Origin: CAITSH01 sp945892985
Lineage (GTDB): Bacteria; Pseudomonadota; Gammaproteobacteria; Burkholderiales; SG8-39
NCBI GenBank assembly: GCA_945892985.1
Contig: CAMDDU010000048.1
Location: 1-32,607, forward strand
Reading direction: 5' to 3'
DNA length: 32,607 nt
A model generated the notes under the pieces. That model had not been told where the DNA came from. It did not search any database and saw only the letters and a list, made by a program, of their open reading frames with translations. Both the position numbers and the translations under genes were made by a program. Positions 1 to 7,741 of the stretch are shown piece by piece (position 1 is the stretch's first letter; every line of letters begins with the position of its first letter).

Positions 1-387
1 CGGCAACTTGCCCAGAGTGCTTATCAACCTTGCCAATTCCCTCGTCCTCAATTCGCGTCTCCTGGTCCAGCGCCTCTGCGCCACACGGCCAGTTTCCGCC
101 CCCACAGGCTCACCAGATGAGCCACCAACATTATTCGCTATATGAGCCAAGAAATAATTAAACAGTCTTACCCGGCGTTTCACCTCGGTGCCCGACTTAT
201 TGGCCACTTGAAACTTTCGTCTTTGCCGAATCCGGACAAATCGGCGGGCAAGGACAAACGCGAGCATCACAAAGCGCCGGCCATAGCACATCTTGATTCA
301 GCGATGGGACGGAAGAAATTGGGTCCTGCGTCTGTCTTATATCCAGCAAAGACGCGGACGCAATCCAGCCGTAGAATGATGGCCGTC
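1..387. other. left flank, no gene recognised
   Basis: No gene could be recognised left of the tRNA. One plus-strand frame is open from the window edge (base 2) to a TGA at 143-145 and would encode about 47 residues, containing INLANSLVLNSRLLVQRL. That could be the C-terminus of a chromosomal gene cut by the window edge, but nothing ties it to a family. Longer frames that run through the tRNA on either strand are chance translations of it. Confidence 0.3.
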
Positions 388-475
388 GGAAGGTTGGCAG
401 AGTGGTCGATTGCACCAGTCTTGAAAACTGGCAAGGGGCAACCCTTCGTGAGTTCGAATCTCACACCTTCCGCCA
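388..475 (+). tRNA. tRNA-Ser (anticodon TGA)
   Basis: An 88-base class II tRNA. The acceptor strands GGAAGGT and ACCTTCC pair perfectly, followed by discriminator G and an encoded CCA at 473-475. The anticodon stem CCAGT/ACTGG closes a seven-base loop CTTGAAA with anticodon TGA, which reads UCN serine codons. There is a long variable arm, and the T loop is TTCGAAT. tRNA-Ser genes are common integration sites for P4-type integrases. The 3' end of this one is duplicated at 31963-31977, so it is probably the attachment site of the element to its right. The tRNA itself is intact, as expected when an element integrates into a 3' end and restores it. Confidence 0.97.
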
Positions 476-476
476 A
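462..476 (+). repeat. putative attL core (tRNA-Ser 3' end)
   Basis: CACACCTTCCGCCAA spans the last T-stem bases, the 3' acceptor strand, CCA and one base beyond. The same 15 bases recur in the same orientation at 31963-31977, next to the integrase. This is the layout of attL/attR for an element integrated in a tRNA 3' end. Confidence 0.65.
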
Positions 477-1301
477 AAATGTTTTTAAGCTATTGAATAG
501 TATAGTAATTTACTGTTCATCTAAATCCTACCCATACTTCTACCCATGTCGCCACCGCCGGGCAAACTGCCCGATCGCAGGCGTCCCGCATCCGCGAATT
601 GGTTTGGCAAGGATGGTGTAGAGACAGCTATGCCATGCTCGCCACGAGCCTCCTATCAAGCCCCCAGACCCACTGGGGGGGGGTAGGGCCTTGGCCCTGC
701 AGCGATGGCTCGGGTAGAACCCGTGCGAAATTTTAGTTTTTAGTGACCTTTGCTGCTTCTATCGTCTGCCACTGCATATTGCTTGCGTTATCAGCACCAC
801 CGCGCTTCAATGGCTGCACGCGTCTACTTCCAGATTTAAGCCAATGCGACAATCCGGCGCAACCACGAATGTCATCAGTGGGGATTACTGAGTGTTCGAA
901 TCCTCCTTGGCCCGCCAGTATCTTGACCTCCAACCCGCTCAAGCGGCGTTGAGGCCCCGCTACCTGTGGGGCGTAGCGCCAAAAGCTCCTGACTGCGGCC
1001 GCGGTATTTTTCCGCAAAAGCCGTCTCAAACCCCGTTTGTCTCAAAACCTCCTGACTTTTTCGCACTTGGTACGGCGGCGTGAGTTTTCGGGTTTCGGCA
1101 AAAACGCCCTCGTACCTTGATGAACGGAAGTTGGTGGTGCGGTGGGGTTTGGGGGGCAGATACCCACCGTTTAGGCCAGGTCTTTTACGAGGAGGGCAGG
1201 GATCACTGCCTCGCTTAATTGCAATAACAGGTAGAGTCTTGTCTAATGTTTTACAAGGGTGACCCCAACCCCATCGATACATCGAATGAAACACGACGCC
1301 C
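477..1301. other. gene-free stretch inside left island end
   Basis: No credible gene lies here. The stretch starts with an AT-rich segment after the tRNA and the TACCCA-repeat site at 528-549, has a long G run near 675-685, and then frames with no family resemblance. At 890-917 a TTCGAAT motif is followed by CCTCC, TTGGCCC and GCCA, resembling the 3' end of a tRNA, but the T stem does not pair. It may be a decayed attachment scar. The region looks like an accumulation of junction debris. Confidence 0.5.
528..549 (+). repeat. arm-type-like integrase site, left copy
   Basis: The site reads CTACCCA, three variable bases, then TTCTACCCATGT. The same arrangement with 19 of 22 identical bases lies at 31831-31852, directly upstream of the integrase start. 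Each copy holds two TACCCA hexamers in direct orientation. They lie on the inner side of the two putative core sites, where arm-type sites bound by tyrosine integrases are expected. The function is inferred from position and repetition. Confidence 0.5.
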
Positions 1302-1631
1302 ATTTATTACCGGCGTCTGGTGTTCATCGCCAACTTCAATGCCGGCGTGCGCGCGGCGGACATTCGCGATCCCTACCACCCGAAAGAGGTCGGTTCCTAC
1401 ATCCCTGCCATCACCGACAAGACCGACCAACGCTGCATCAAGGTCAATGGTGTGGATCGCTGTAAGGTCGCCATCCAGACCAATAACCTCGAAGTCGATG
1501 ACCGCAGTTACATCTACGCCGTCGATCGTGCCAACACCGGGCTGCACATTCTGGAGGTGACCGGTGAGGCACGCCGCCTCTCAATTTTCCCTGAGCTGGA
1601 CGGCGCGCGCCCACGCTACGCCTTGCGATAG
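1302..1631 (+). pseudogene. C-terminal remnant of LVIVD-repeat protein
   Basis: The open frame encodes about 105 residues containing FNAGVRAADIRDPYHPKEVG, VDRCKVAIQTNNLEVDD and YAVDRANTGLHILEVTG. I recognise these as the C-terminal part of LVIVD-repeat (beta-propeller-like) secreted proteins common in proteobacteria. Family members are several hundred residues long, so most of the N-terminal part, including signal peptide and earlier repeats, is missing. The frame has no good start or ribosome binding site; the first usable codon is a GTG at 1320. The stop overlaps the end of the convergent LysR gene by 16 bases. It is most likely a dead fragment left by recombination at the island end. Confidence 0.6.
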
Positions 1632-2596
1632 AAGGCGCGTATTGGCACGCGAACGATGGCTGCCAGCGCCGTTTCCTCGAGCAGTGTACGCGCCGCCGAG
1701 AGCGCGGCAGACAAGGGCCTGCGCCGGGAGCTTGCGATGTACAAGGTGCGATTGAAGGCCGGCGCCATGAGGCGCGCGATTTGCAGCTGTTTTTTAGGCA
1801 TGAAGGCCGCTAGCAGGCTCATCGGCAGCACGGACGCGGCGAGGCCGCGGCCGACGGCCTCCCTGAGAAGATGGATCGATTCGAACTCGAAGCGAACATC
1901 GAGCGACACACCGGCTTCGCTCGCCGCCTGTTCCAGAGTTTGGCGCAAGCCGTGGATGCGGGTGGGCAGGGCGAGCGGAACCTCCCCCAGGCGTCGCATC
2001 TGGGCGAGCCGCGTTATTGGTATGGGTATCGGCATCGGGGCGCTTGCGCCGAGCGAAGGGGGTATGGCAAAGGCGAGTGCCTCCTCGTAGAGAGGCTTGG
2101 CGTCCACCCAGTTCGCCTTCGGGCGATAAAAGGTCAGGGCAAGGTCGAGTTTGCCGGCCAGCAGCAGTGAATTTACTTCCTCGCTGGAGCGGTCGTGAAG
2201 CAGGATACGCAACGCGGGATGGCGCTGCTGCGCCAGTTCGATGAAGTCGAGGGCAAAAAGCTCGGCCGCAGACATTGGCAGCCCGATCACCACCGTTCCG
2301 CTTACCCCGCCCGAGGTGCCGACCAGTTCGGTCCGGGCGCGGTCCACGACGGCCAGAATGTCCCGTGCATGCACGGCGAGTGCCTCCCCCGCTGCGGTGA
2401 GCTGCACGCCCCGGGCATGGCGTTCGAACAGAGTTTTTTGCAGGTTGCGCTCAAGCCGTTGTATCTGCTGGCTTAGCGCTGGCTGCGCCACATTGAGTTG
2501 CTCGGCGGCGCGCGTCATGGATCCGGCTTCGCTGATGGCGAGGAACTGGCGCAGCACGCGGATGTCCAAGTCTGGCTTGGCTAAAGTGGGACGCAT
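1616..2596 (-). CDS. LysR-family transcriptional regulator
   Basis: A full-length LysR-type regulator of 326 residues. An N-terminal winged helix-turn-helix (about residues 8-67, with MTRAAEQLNVAQPALSQQIQ) is followed by a linker helix and a LysR substrate-binding domain that begins near GTVVIGLPMSAAEL. Such proteins bind DNA as tetramers and usually activate a divergent operon when an inducer is bound. The gene is divergent from the diiron-enzyme operon starting at 2738, and a perfect interrupted palindrome lies between them (2616-2636). I chose the ATG at 2596, which has TAGG eight bases upstream; a GTG three codons further out (2605) is possible. The likely targets are the 2738-4714 genes, with an organic acid as inducer; the ligand is unknown. 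Confidence 0.9.
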   Translation of the reverse strand: MRPTLAKPDLDIRVLRQFLAISEAGSMTRAAEQLNVAQPALSQQIQRLERNLQKTLFERHARGVQLTAAGEALAVHARDILAVVDRARTELVGTSGGVSGTVVIGLPMSAAELFALDFIELAQQRHPALRILLHDRSSEEVNSLLLAGKLDLALTFYRPKANWVDAKPLYEEALAFAIPPSLGASAPMPIPIPITRLAQMRRLGEVPLALPTRIHGLRQTLEQAASEAGVSLDVRFEFESIHLLREAVGRGLAASVLPMSLLAAFMPKKQLQIARLMAPAFNRTLYIASSRRRPLSAALSAARTLLEETALAAIVRVPIRAFYRKA

Positions 2597-2615
2597 GCCG
2601 CACACCTATAAGTAA

Positions 2616-2636
2616 ATACAATGAGAATTATTGTAT
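2616..2636. promoter_or_regulatory. putative LysR operator
   Basis: ATACAAT and ATTGTAT form perfect 7-bp inverted arms around GAGAATT. The dyad sits 19 bases from the LysR start and about 100 from the divergent 2738 gene, as expected for an autoregulatory LysR recognition site. The canonical T-N11-A spacing is not present at the dyad centre, so binding by this LysR is inferred from position. Confidence 0.5.
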
Positions 2637-2737
2637 ATCTATCTTTGTAATGATGGGCTGGGTCCGCTAACATTCGGGCTCGCATTTATCCGGGCACCGG
2701 CTGACCGCACCCAACCGGGGACACAGGAGAGCAGAAG

Positions 2738-3472
2738 ATGAGTACTGCCAAACGCAGTGTGTTGGCAAAACTGGACGAGATAGTCGACGGGTTCTCCCGT
2801 CGCGTCCGCTATTTCAAGGAACCGATGACCAAGGCGCGGGCACGCATGTTCGTGCGCCAGCACCGCCTGAATACGCGGCAGCGCAATTCCGTGTTGAAAC
2901 TCAAGGTCGCGGTCAACTGCCCGGACTGGAACACCAAAATCAACATCATCAAATCCTCTTCACAGGAAGTCATCGCCGACCACGAGCACGGCGGCGGCAA
3001 GGCGCATTGGGAAATCCTCGAGGATTTGGGTATCACGATAGGCATGTCGCGGGCAGAGATTCGCGCCGCGCCGCCGCTGCCGACCACGACGATCGCGTGG
3101 GCCGCATGGGACGGGCTGATGAGCAATCGGCATTGGCTCGAGGGCATTGTCGCTAACGTCTGCGCCGAGCGCGCGAACGTCCCTGGCTATGGCACCGGCA
3201 TGATGCGCAAACACGGCTGGTTCGGCCTGGAGCGCTACCGTTGGGGCGAGCTGTTCAAGCTGCCAGACAAACAACTGGATTTTTTCAAGTTGCACGAAGC
3301 AGCCGACATCGAGCACTCGGACATGGGTTGGCAAGCGATTGAAAAATTCGCGGCAAAACTGCACATGCAGGATGAAGTCGTGCGCGCCTGCGAGATCAAC
3401 CTGAATGTCTGGGAGATCTACCTGAACGGCATCGGCGACGCAGCCGACGCCGGAACTGGCCGCCGCGTCTGA
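2738..3472 (+). CDS. haem-oxygenase-like diiron enzyme (HDO superfamily)
   Basis: A 244-residue, soluble, mainly helical protein of the iron-containing redox enzyme / PqqC-TenA-like family. The ligand pattern of haem-oxygenase-like diiron oxidases is visible: E77-x6-H84, a mid-chain Glu (E144 or E135), and H186-x3-D190-x2-H193, matching the arrangement in CADD-type enzymes. Characterised relatives oxidise fatty acids, amino acids or arginine, often cleaving C-C or C-N bonds with O2; the substrate of this one is unknown. The start has AGGAG nine bases upstream. The gene leads an apparent operon with a [2Fe-2S] ferredoxin 16 bp downstream, a plausible electron donor, and a Bug binding protein. 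A LysR gene is divergent. The call of fold and metal site is firm; the reaction is open. Confidence 0.8.
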   Translation: MSTAKRSVLAKLDEIVDGFSRRVRYFKEPMTKARARMFVRQHRLNTRQRNSVLKLKVAVNCPDWNTKINIIKSSSQEVIADHEHGGGKAHWEILEDLGITIGMSRAEIRAAPPLPTTTIAWAAWDGLMSNRHWLEGIVANVCAERANVPGYGTGMMRKHGWFGLERYRWGELFKLPDKQLDFFKLHEAADIEHSDMGWQAIEKFAAKLHMQDEVVRACEINLNVWEIYLNGIGDAADAGTGRRV

Positions 3473-3488
3473 GGACCGGGAGCCGACA

Positions 3489-3797
3489 ATGAGTTTTTAT
3501 GAGCGTCATGTTTTTTTCTGCTGCAATAAGCGCGACAATGGCGAGGCGTGCTGCGCCGGCGCGGGGGCTGAGGAGCTCCGCGCCTACGCCAAGGACCGCG
3601 TCAAGGCACTGAAGCTGGCCGGCCCCGGCAAGCTGCGTGTCAATCAGGCCGGATGCCTGGACCGCTGCGGCGAAGGACCGGTGCTGGTGGTGTATCCGGA
3701 AGAGGTCTGGTACACCTATGTAGACAAGGAAGACCTCGACGAGATCATCGATAGTCATCTGGTCGGGGGCGAGATCGTCGAGCGGCTGAAGATATAA
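3489..3797 (+). CDS. thioredoxin-like [2Fe-2S] ferredoxin
   Basis: A 102-residue protein of the thioredoxin-fold (2Fe-2S) ferredoxin family. It has N-terminal Cys pairs C11/C12 and C21/C22 and a C-terminal C56-x3-C60 in the motif NQAGCLDRCGEGP, typical of the cluster-binding loop. A GGGAG ribosome binding site precedes the ATG, and only 16 bp separate it from the diiron-enzyme gene upstream, so the two are probably co-transcribed. The inferred role is electron delivery to that oxygenase; haem-oxygenase-like diiron enzymes need external electrons and this is the only small redox carrier in the window. No reductase gene is present nearby. The N-terminal double cysteines leave open which pair ligates the cluster. 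Confidence 0.85.
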   Translation: MSFYERHVFFCCNKRDNGEACCAGAGAEELRAYAKDRVKALKLAGPGKLRVNQAGCLDRCGEGPVLVVYPEEVWYTYVDKEDLDEIIDSHLVGGEIVERLKI

Positions 3798-3904
3798 ACG
3801 CTGCCGGCGCAGCGGCACCTGCGAAGTGACACTTGAAGAGGCAGATAAAAACGGGCTTAGTCATGCCCGGGACCCGGACCCAGACCTAGACCCTTGGAGA
3901 CGTC

Positions 3905-4714
3905 ATGTTTGCGAGAGTGTTTGTCGGGCTGTTTTTTCTGTTTTTTCCCTTGCCTGGCATGGCCCAGTACCCGGTCAAGCCGATCCGCTTGTTTGTGCCT
4001 ATTCCGCCCGGGGGCGGGCCGGACATCGTTGCCCATCTGATCGCGCCAAAAATCGCCGAGGCGCTGTGTCAGCCGGTGGTGGTGGAAAACCGCGTCGGGT
4101 CCAACGGCAATATCGCCGGCGACTATGTCGCCAAATCGCCGCCCGATGGCTACACGCTGCTGCTGGGCATGGACAGCCTGGTGGCCATCAACCCGCACCT
4201 GTACGCCAAAATGCCCTTTGACCCGTTAAAGGACCTGGTGCCGGTGGCGAGCTTAGTGTCCAACGGATTTTTCATCGCCATCAATACATCGGTGCCGGCG
4301 CAGACCCTGGCCGAGTTCATCGAGTTCGCGGGCTGCGCCAACCCGCCTCTGCTCTACGCTTCAGGCGGCAACGGCAGCCAGCACCACCTCACCATGGAGC
4401 GACTCAAGACGCGCGCCGGCATCTACATGGTCCACGTTCCCTACAAGGGCGGAGCGTCCGCCGCGATCGCCACCGTCGCAGGCGAAGTGTCGGCGACGAT
4501 GTCCGGCACATCAAGCGCGCCGCAGATCAAGACTGGCCGCCTGCGCGCGGAAGTGAACAAGGTGCTCTCGCAACCCGATGTGAAGGAGCGCCTGCGCAAC
4601 GCCGGAGGGGTCGAGGCCTGGATCACCACGCCTGAGGAATTCGCCGTGGAAATCCGCGCCGAATATGGCAGGTACGGCAAGCTGGTGAAGCAAGTCGGTG
4701 CGAAGGTCGACTGA
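3905..4714 (+). CDS. Bug/TTT substrate-binding protein, internally deleted
   Basis: A periplasmic solute-binding protein of the tripartite tricarboxylate transporter (Bug) family: signal peptide of about 20 residues, YPVKPIRLFVPIPPGGGPDIVA, VENRVGSNGNIA, DGYTLLLG and HVPYKGG are all family hallmarks. It has 269 residues where its relatives, including the two in this window, have about 325-330. The frame jumps from GRLRA directly to EVNKVLSQPDVKERL near base 4550, skipping about 50 residues that form part of domain 2 and the hinge. The deletion is in frame, so a shortened protein could be made, but ligand binding is doubtful. It follows the ferredoxin gene by 107 bp and has GGAG five bases from the ATG. 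No TctA/TctB membrane genes are in the window. Confidence 0.8.
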   Translation: MFARVFVGLFFLFFPLPGMAQYPVKPIRLFVPIPPGGGPDIVAHLIAPKIAEALCQPVVVENRVGSNGNIAGDYVAKSPPDGYTLLLGMDSLVAINPHLYAKMPFDPLKDLVPVASLVSNGFFIAINTSVPAQTLAEFIEFAGCANPPLLYASGGNGSQHHLTMERLKTRAGIYMVHVPYKGGASAAIATVAGEVSATMSGTSSAPQIKTGRLRAEVNKVLSQPDVKERLRNAGGVEAWITTPEEFAVEIRAEYGRYGKLVKQVGAKVD

Positions 4715-4745
4715 GCCCACGCCTTAGAGCGCACCCCGCGCGGGC

Positions 4746-5237
4746 TTACTTGCGTGCTCGGGTTCGCGTCCCCTCGGCTGTGCCCAGGTCCTTGTCCAGA
4801 AAATCCAGCAGCTTGGCGAGCTGTGCCGACGCCTGCTGCTTGACCGCTGCGGCGTCGCAGCCGTCCCAGTCGTAAAAACCCTTGCCGGCGGCGAGCCTGG
4901 TCTTGCCCTTCTTCACCAAGTCTTGCAGCATGGTGTTGGGCTTGTTGTTGTGACACAGCTTTGGCAAGATGGAGCGCTACGCGTCGGCGTGGATTTTCAG
5001 GCCGCTGATGTCCTTTTGCTGGATCAGGCCGTTGAGGCACATGGGCGGCGCGAGCAGGCGCCGCGCGGCGTGGTCGATGTCGGCGGCCGAGGCGACGCCG
5101 GCCGCATAATAGGCTTTGTGCAGGATGGCGTGCTGCAGCCGGTTCACCAGGAAGCCGACGATGGGCTGGTACAGCAGCACTGGCTCCTTGCCGCTGCGCT
5201 CCTGCGCCAAGCGCAGTGCCGAGGCGCAGGCCACCAT
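4746..5237 (-). pseudogene. 3-hydroxyacyl-CoA dehydrogenase, C-terminal remnant
   Basis: The minus strand encodes the C-terminal part of a 3-hydroxyacyl-/3-hydroxybutyryl-CoA dehydrogenase: GKEPVLLYQPIVGFLVNRLQ, AGVASAADIDHAARR, DISGLKIHADA, then LPKLCHNNKPNTMLQDLV and GKTRLAAGKGFYDWDG. The N-terminal NAD-binding half is missing; homology stops near 5237 where IS4-family sequence starts on the other strand. Within the remnant an in-frame TAG (about 4978-4980) separates HADA from RSILPKLC. The gene is therefore broken twice, by truncation and by a nonsense codon. Intact relatives oxidise 3-hydroxyacyl-CoA in fatty or aromatic acid degradation. It is convergent with the Bug gene. Confidence 0.8.
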
Positions 5238-5239
5238 CA

Positions 5240-5934
5240 TCGATTTGCACGGTTCGATCCCCAATTTTGTCCATATCACGACTGGCAAGGTGCACGACGT
5301 CAATGTGCTCGACCTGATTGTCTGGCCAGCCGGCTCGATCATCGTCGTCGATCGCGGCTATCTCGATTTCGCCAGGTTGCATTCGCTGCATCAACGCCAA
5401 ATCTCCTTCGTCATTCGCGCCAAGGACAATACGCGCTACACCTGGGCCGCGTCGCGCGAGGTGGACAAATCCACGGGGTTGCGAAGCGACCAGAGCATTC
5501 TGTTGGGCACACCGAAATCGAAACTTGCTTACCCGGAACGCTTGCGCCGCGTTTCCTATCGCGACCCCGAAACCAACAGGTTCCTCGTCTTCCTGAGCAA
5601 CCGCTTCGATCTGCCGGCGTTCACCAACGCAGAAATTTATCGCAAGCGTTGGCAGGTCGAAACTTTCTTCAAGTGGATCAAGCAAAATCTGTCGATCAAA
5701 CATTTTTTCGGCAACTCCTTGAACACCGTCAAATGCCAAATTTGGATTGCGGTGTGCGTCTACCTCATCGTCGTCATTGCCAAGAAGCGACTCAACCTTC
5801 CGGCATCGCCACAGCTTTTATTGAATATTTGCGAGGTCAACATGTTTGAGAAAACCCCAATCGATCAATTGGTTATCGACGCGACACTGAATTTCGACGA
5901 CCACACCATCAGTAAGCAGTTGTTTTTATTCTGA
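5240..5934 (+). pseudogene. IS4-family transposase, 5'-truncated relic
   Basis: The frame encodes the C-terminal 230 or so residues of an IS4-family DDE transposase. It starts at LHGSIPNFVHI, includes VVDRGYLDF with the second catalytic Asp, and has the IS4 signature Y-x2-R-x3-E-x6-K in YRKRWQVETFFKWIK with the catalytic Glu. The N-terminal third with the first Asp is absent, so the element is dead. The open frame runs further upstream to 5116, but that part is the antisense of the dehydrogenase remnant. The relic abuts the truncation point of the dehydrogenase, so insertion and later deletion here probably destroyed both. No terminal inverted repeats could be paired. Confidence 0.85.
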
Positions 5935-6032
5935 AATCAACCGGACAGATGTGAACGCCGGCAAACGCTCTGGATCTCCGGTTGCGAATGTCGTAAGCTC
6001 CGGCGCTTCGACATCAAATTTGGAGCAGACTC

Positions 6033-7001
6033 ATTAAGCTGCCGCTGACGCTTGCCCTCGGTCATTACGACCGACACGTACCCTTCTTCGATGGCAGCGT
6101 GGCCATAGATGGCGCCCAACTCAGCATTATCAACAATATCGGTCCCAACGAGCGACACGAGCGAATGCTGCAGCACCAAGCCTACGATGTCGCCGAGGTA
6201 TCGCTGTCTTCTTACCTGGTTGCGCGCGATCGGGGATTGCCGTTCACCGCGATTCCCGTGTTCCCTCGACGCCTATTCAGCCAATCCCAAATGTACCGTC
6301 ATCTGGAATCGGGAATCGAATCGCCGCTCGATCTTGTGGGCCGCCGCGTAGGCCTCGCGAGCTACCAGACGACGCTTTGTGTGCAGGCAAAGGGCGATCT
6401 GCACCACGAATACGGTGTCCCGTGGAAGGAGGTGCACTGGGTCACGGGGAACGCAGATGCCGTCGTAGTCGACCTGCCCAGGGAGATTTCAGTCGAGCGC
6501 GCCCCGGCCGGCGTAGATCTCGGCGCCATGTTGGCGCGGGGGGAACTGGCGGCGCTCTTTGTCTCACGCCTCCCGCGCTCGTTTGCAGAGGGTGACCGGC
6601 GGGTAGGCCGGCTCTTCCACGACCCACGCGCGGAGGAGCGCGCCTACTTCGCCCGCAACGGCTTTTTCCCGATCATGCATTTGCTTGTATTCCGCGATGA
6701 AGTGCTCAATTCGAATCCGTGGCTCGGGCCGGCGGCAATGGACGCCTTCGCGCGAGCGCATGCCATTTGCTTGCGCCACTGGGAGGACCCTAACTGGTCA
6801 CGGCTCGCCTGGGGACGCCACCTCGCTGAGGAAGAGCGCGCTGCGTTTGGCTGCGATCCCTGGGTCAGTGGCGTCGCGGCCAACCGTGCCAACCTGGAGC
6901 GTTTCATCGCCTACTCGCACGAGCAGGGGCTGATTGGGACGCGCATGACCGTGGAGAGCCTTTTCGATCCTACAGTCCTGGCGAGCAGGAAGGAAAACTA
7001 G
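6033..7001 (+). CDS. 4,5-dihydroxyphthalate decarboxylase-like protein
   Basis: The product resembles 4,5-dihydroxyphthalate decarboxylase and related proteins with a periplasmic-binding-protein-like fold: LPLTLALGHYDRHVPFFDG at the N-terminus, then AYDVAEVSLSSYLVARDRG, FTAIPVFPRRLF and DLVGRRVGLASYQTT. Homologues start at MKLPLTLA or similar, but here the matching codon is ATT at 6033, seven bases after GGAG. The first conventional start is a GTG at 6099, which would cut off 22 conserved residues. With ATT the length is 322 residues, normal for the family. The family decarboxylates dihydroxylated phthalates to protocatechuate, and a Rieske oxygenase of the phthalate type lies 1.1 kb away. 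The substrate is not certain because many family members act elsewhere. Confidence 0.75.
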   Translation: MKLPLTLALGHYDRHVPFFDGSVAIDGAQLSIINNIGPNERHERMLQHQAYDVAEVSLSSYLVARDRGLPFTAIPVFPRRLFSQSQMYRHLESGIESPLDLVGRRVGLASYQTTLCVQAKGDLHHEYGVPWKEVHWVTGNADAVVVDLPREISVERAPAGVDLGAMLARGELAALFVSRLPRSFAEGDRRVGRLFHDPRAEERAYFARNGFFPIMHLLVFRDEVLNSNPWLGPAAMDAFARAHAICLRHWEDPNWSRLAWGRHLAEEERAAFGCDPWVSGVAANRANLERFIAYSHEQGLIGTRMTVESLFDPTVLASRKEN

Positions 7002-7136
7002 CTCCGGCTTCGCCCCGCAGGAAAACTTGGCTTCCAGACTACGTATCGACGATCTGCGCGAATGCCCGTCCGCGGGACTGCGCAGTAGCGCGGAGGTAGC
7101 TTGGCGCAGAATCATGCAAACGGAGGAGGTAGAACG

Positions 7137-7709
7137 ATGAGTACCATTGCGGTTTACACGCTCGACGAGTTCGTAAAGGACTTGCAGCAGGCCTTCGTGT
7201 CCCAGGATGATCTGGTGGGACGCGCCAATGCGGTGGCGACAACGGTCCAGCACCTGCTTCAGGTAGGAGGGTGGGTGCAGTCGCTGCTGAATAAGGGAGG
7301 CTACGACGCGCTCCCGGGCAACACCTACGTGGATTCCGCCTATGGGCACCCGGCGGCGGGTTTTCACATTACATGCGGCGCCCAGCAGCCTGGGCAGACC
7401 AACAGTCCCCACGACCACGGCGCCAGCTGGGTGGTCTACGGCGCGTACGAGGGAGCCATCGAGCAGACGCGATGGGGCTGGGACTATTCGAAAGGGCTGC
7501 TCCGACCGCAACTCGTGGCCAAGGAATCGTTCGTGCAGCAGGCCGGGCAGGTGGCCTACTTCCTGCCAGGGGAGATCCACGTTACCCGCAACGCGATAGA
7601 CGGCCGCTCGGTGGTGGTGAGAGTGGAGGCCCAGCAGATGGCTAGCGTCTGGCGTCACCGCTACAACGAGGAAACCCACACGGCCAAAGCTTTCCTGGGA
7701 GAGCGCTAG
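7137..7709 (+). CDS. cupin-fold protein, cysteine-dioxygenase-like
   Basis: A 190-residue cupin of the cysteine-dioxygenase-like group. The first cupin motif is visible in SPHDHGASWVVYGAYEG, with two His that normally bind Fe(II), and the second in PGEIHVTRN with the third His. These form the three-His metal site of thiol dioxygenases. The ATG at 7137 has a strong GGAGGAGGT site; an in-frame start at 7101 exists but is less likely. It lies 135 bp downstream of the decarboxylase-like gene on the same strand and may belong to the same transcript. The substrate is unknown; family members oxidise thiols or cleave other small acids. Confidence 0.75.
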   Translation: MSTIAVYTLDEFVKDLQQAFVSQDDLVGRANAVATTVQHLLQVGGWVQSLLNKGGYDALPGNTYVDSAYGHPAAGFHITCGAQQPGQTNSPHDHGASWVVYGAYEGAIEQTRWGWDYSKGLLRPQLVAKESFVQQAGQVAYFLPGEIHVTRNAIDGRSVVVRVEAQQMASVWRHRYNEETHTAKAFLGER

Positions 7710-7741
7710 CTGCGCAGGTTGCCAGAAACGTCGGGGTGACG

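Noticed and set aside
142..621. 159-residue open frame across the tRNA
   Set aside because: It translates straight through a well-folded tRNA-Ser gene and has no family resemblance; the antisense frame there is the usual tRNA artefact.
890..917. Possible tRNA 3' end
   Set aside because: TTCGAAT and GCCA are present, but the T-stem bases do not pair and no 5' half exists; too weak to call a gene or a definite scar.
875..1303. 142-residue minus-strand frame
   Set aside because: Low-complexity, no ribosome binding site and no recognisable domain; it includes antisense of a tRNA-like 3' end.
4441..5739. 432-residue minus-strand frame
   Set aside because: It runs antisense to the Bug gene and the IS4 relic and mixes frames of the dehydrogenase remnant; no continuous domain.
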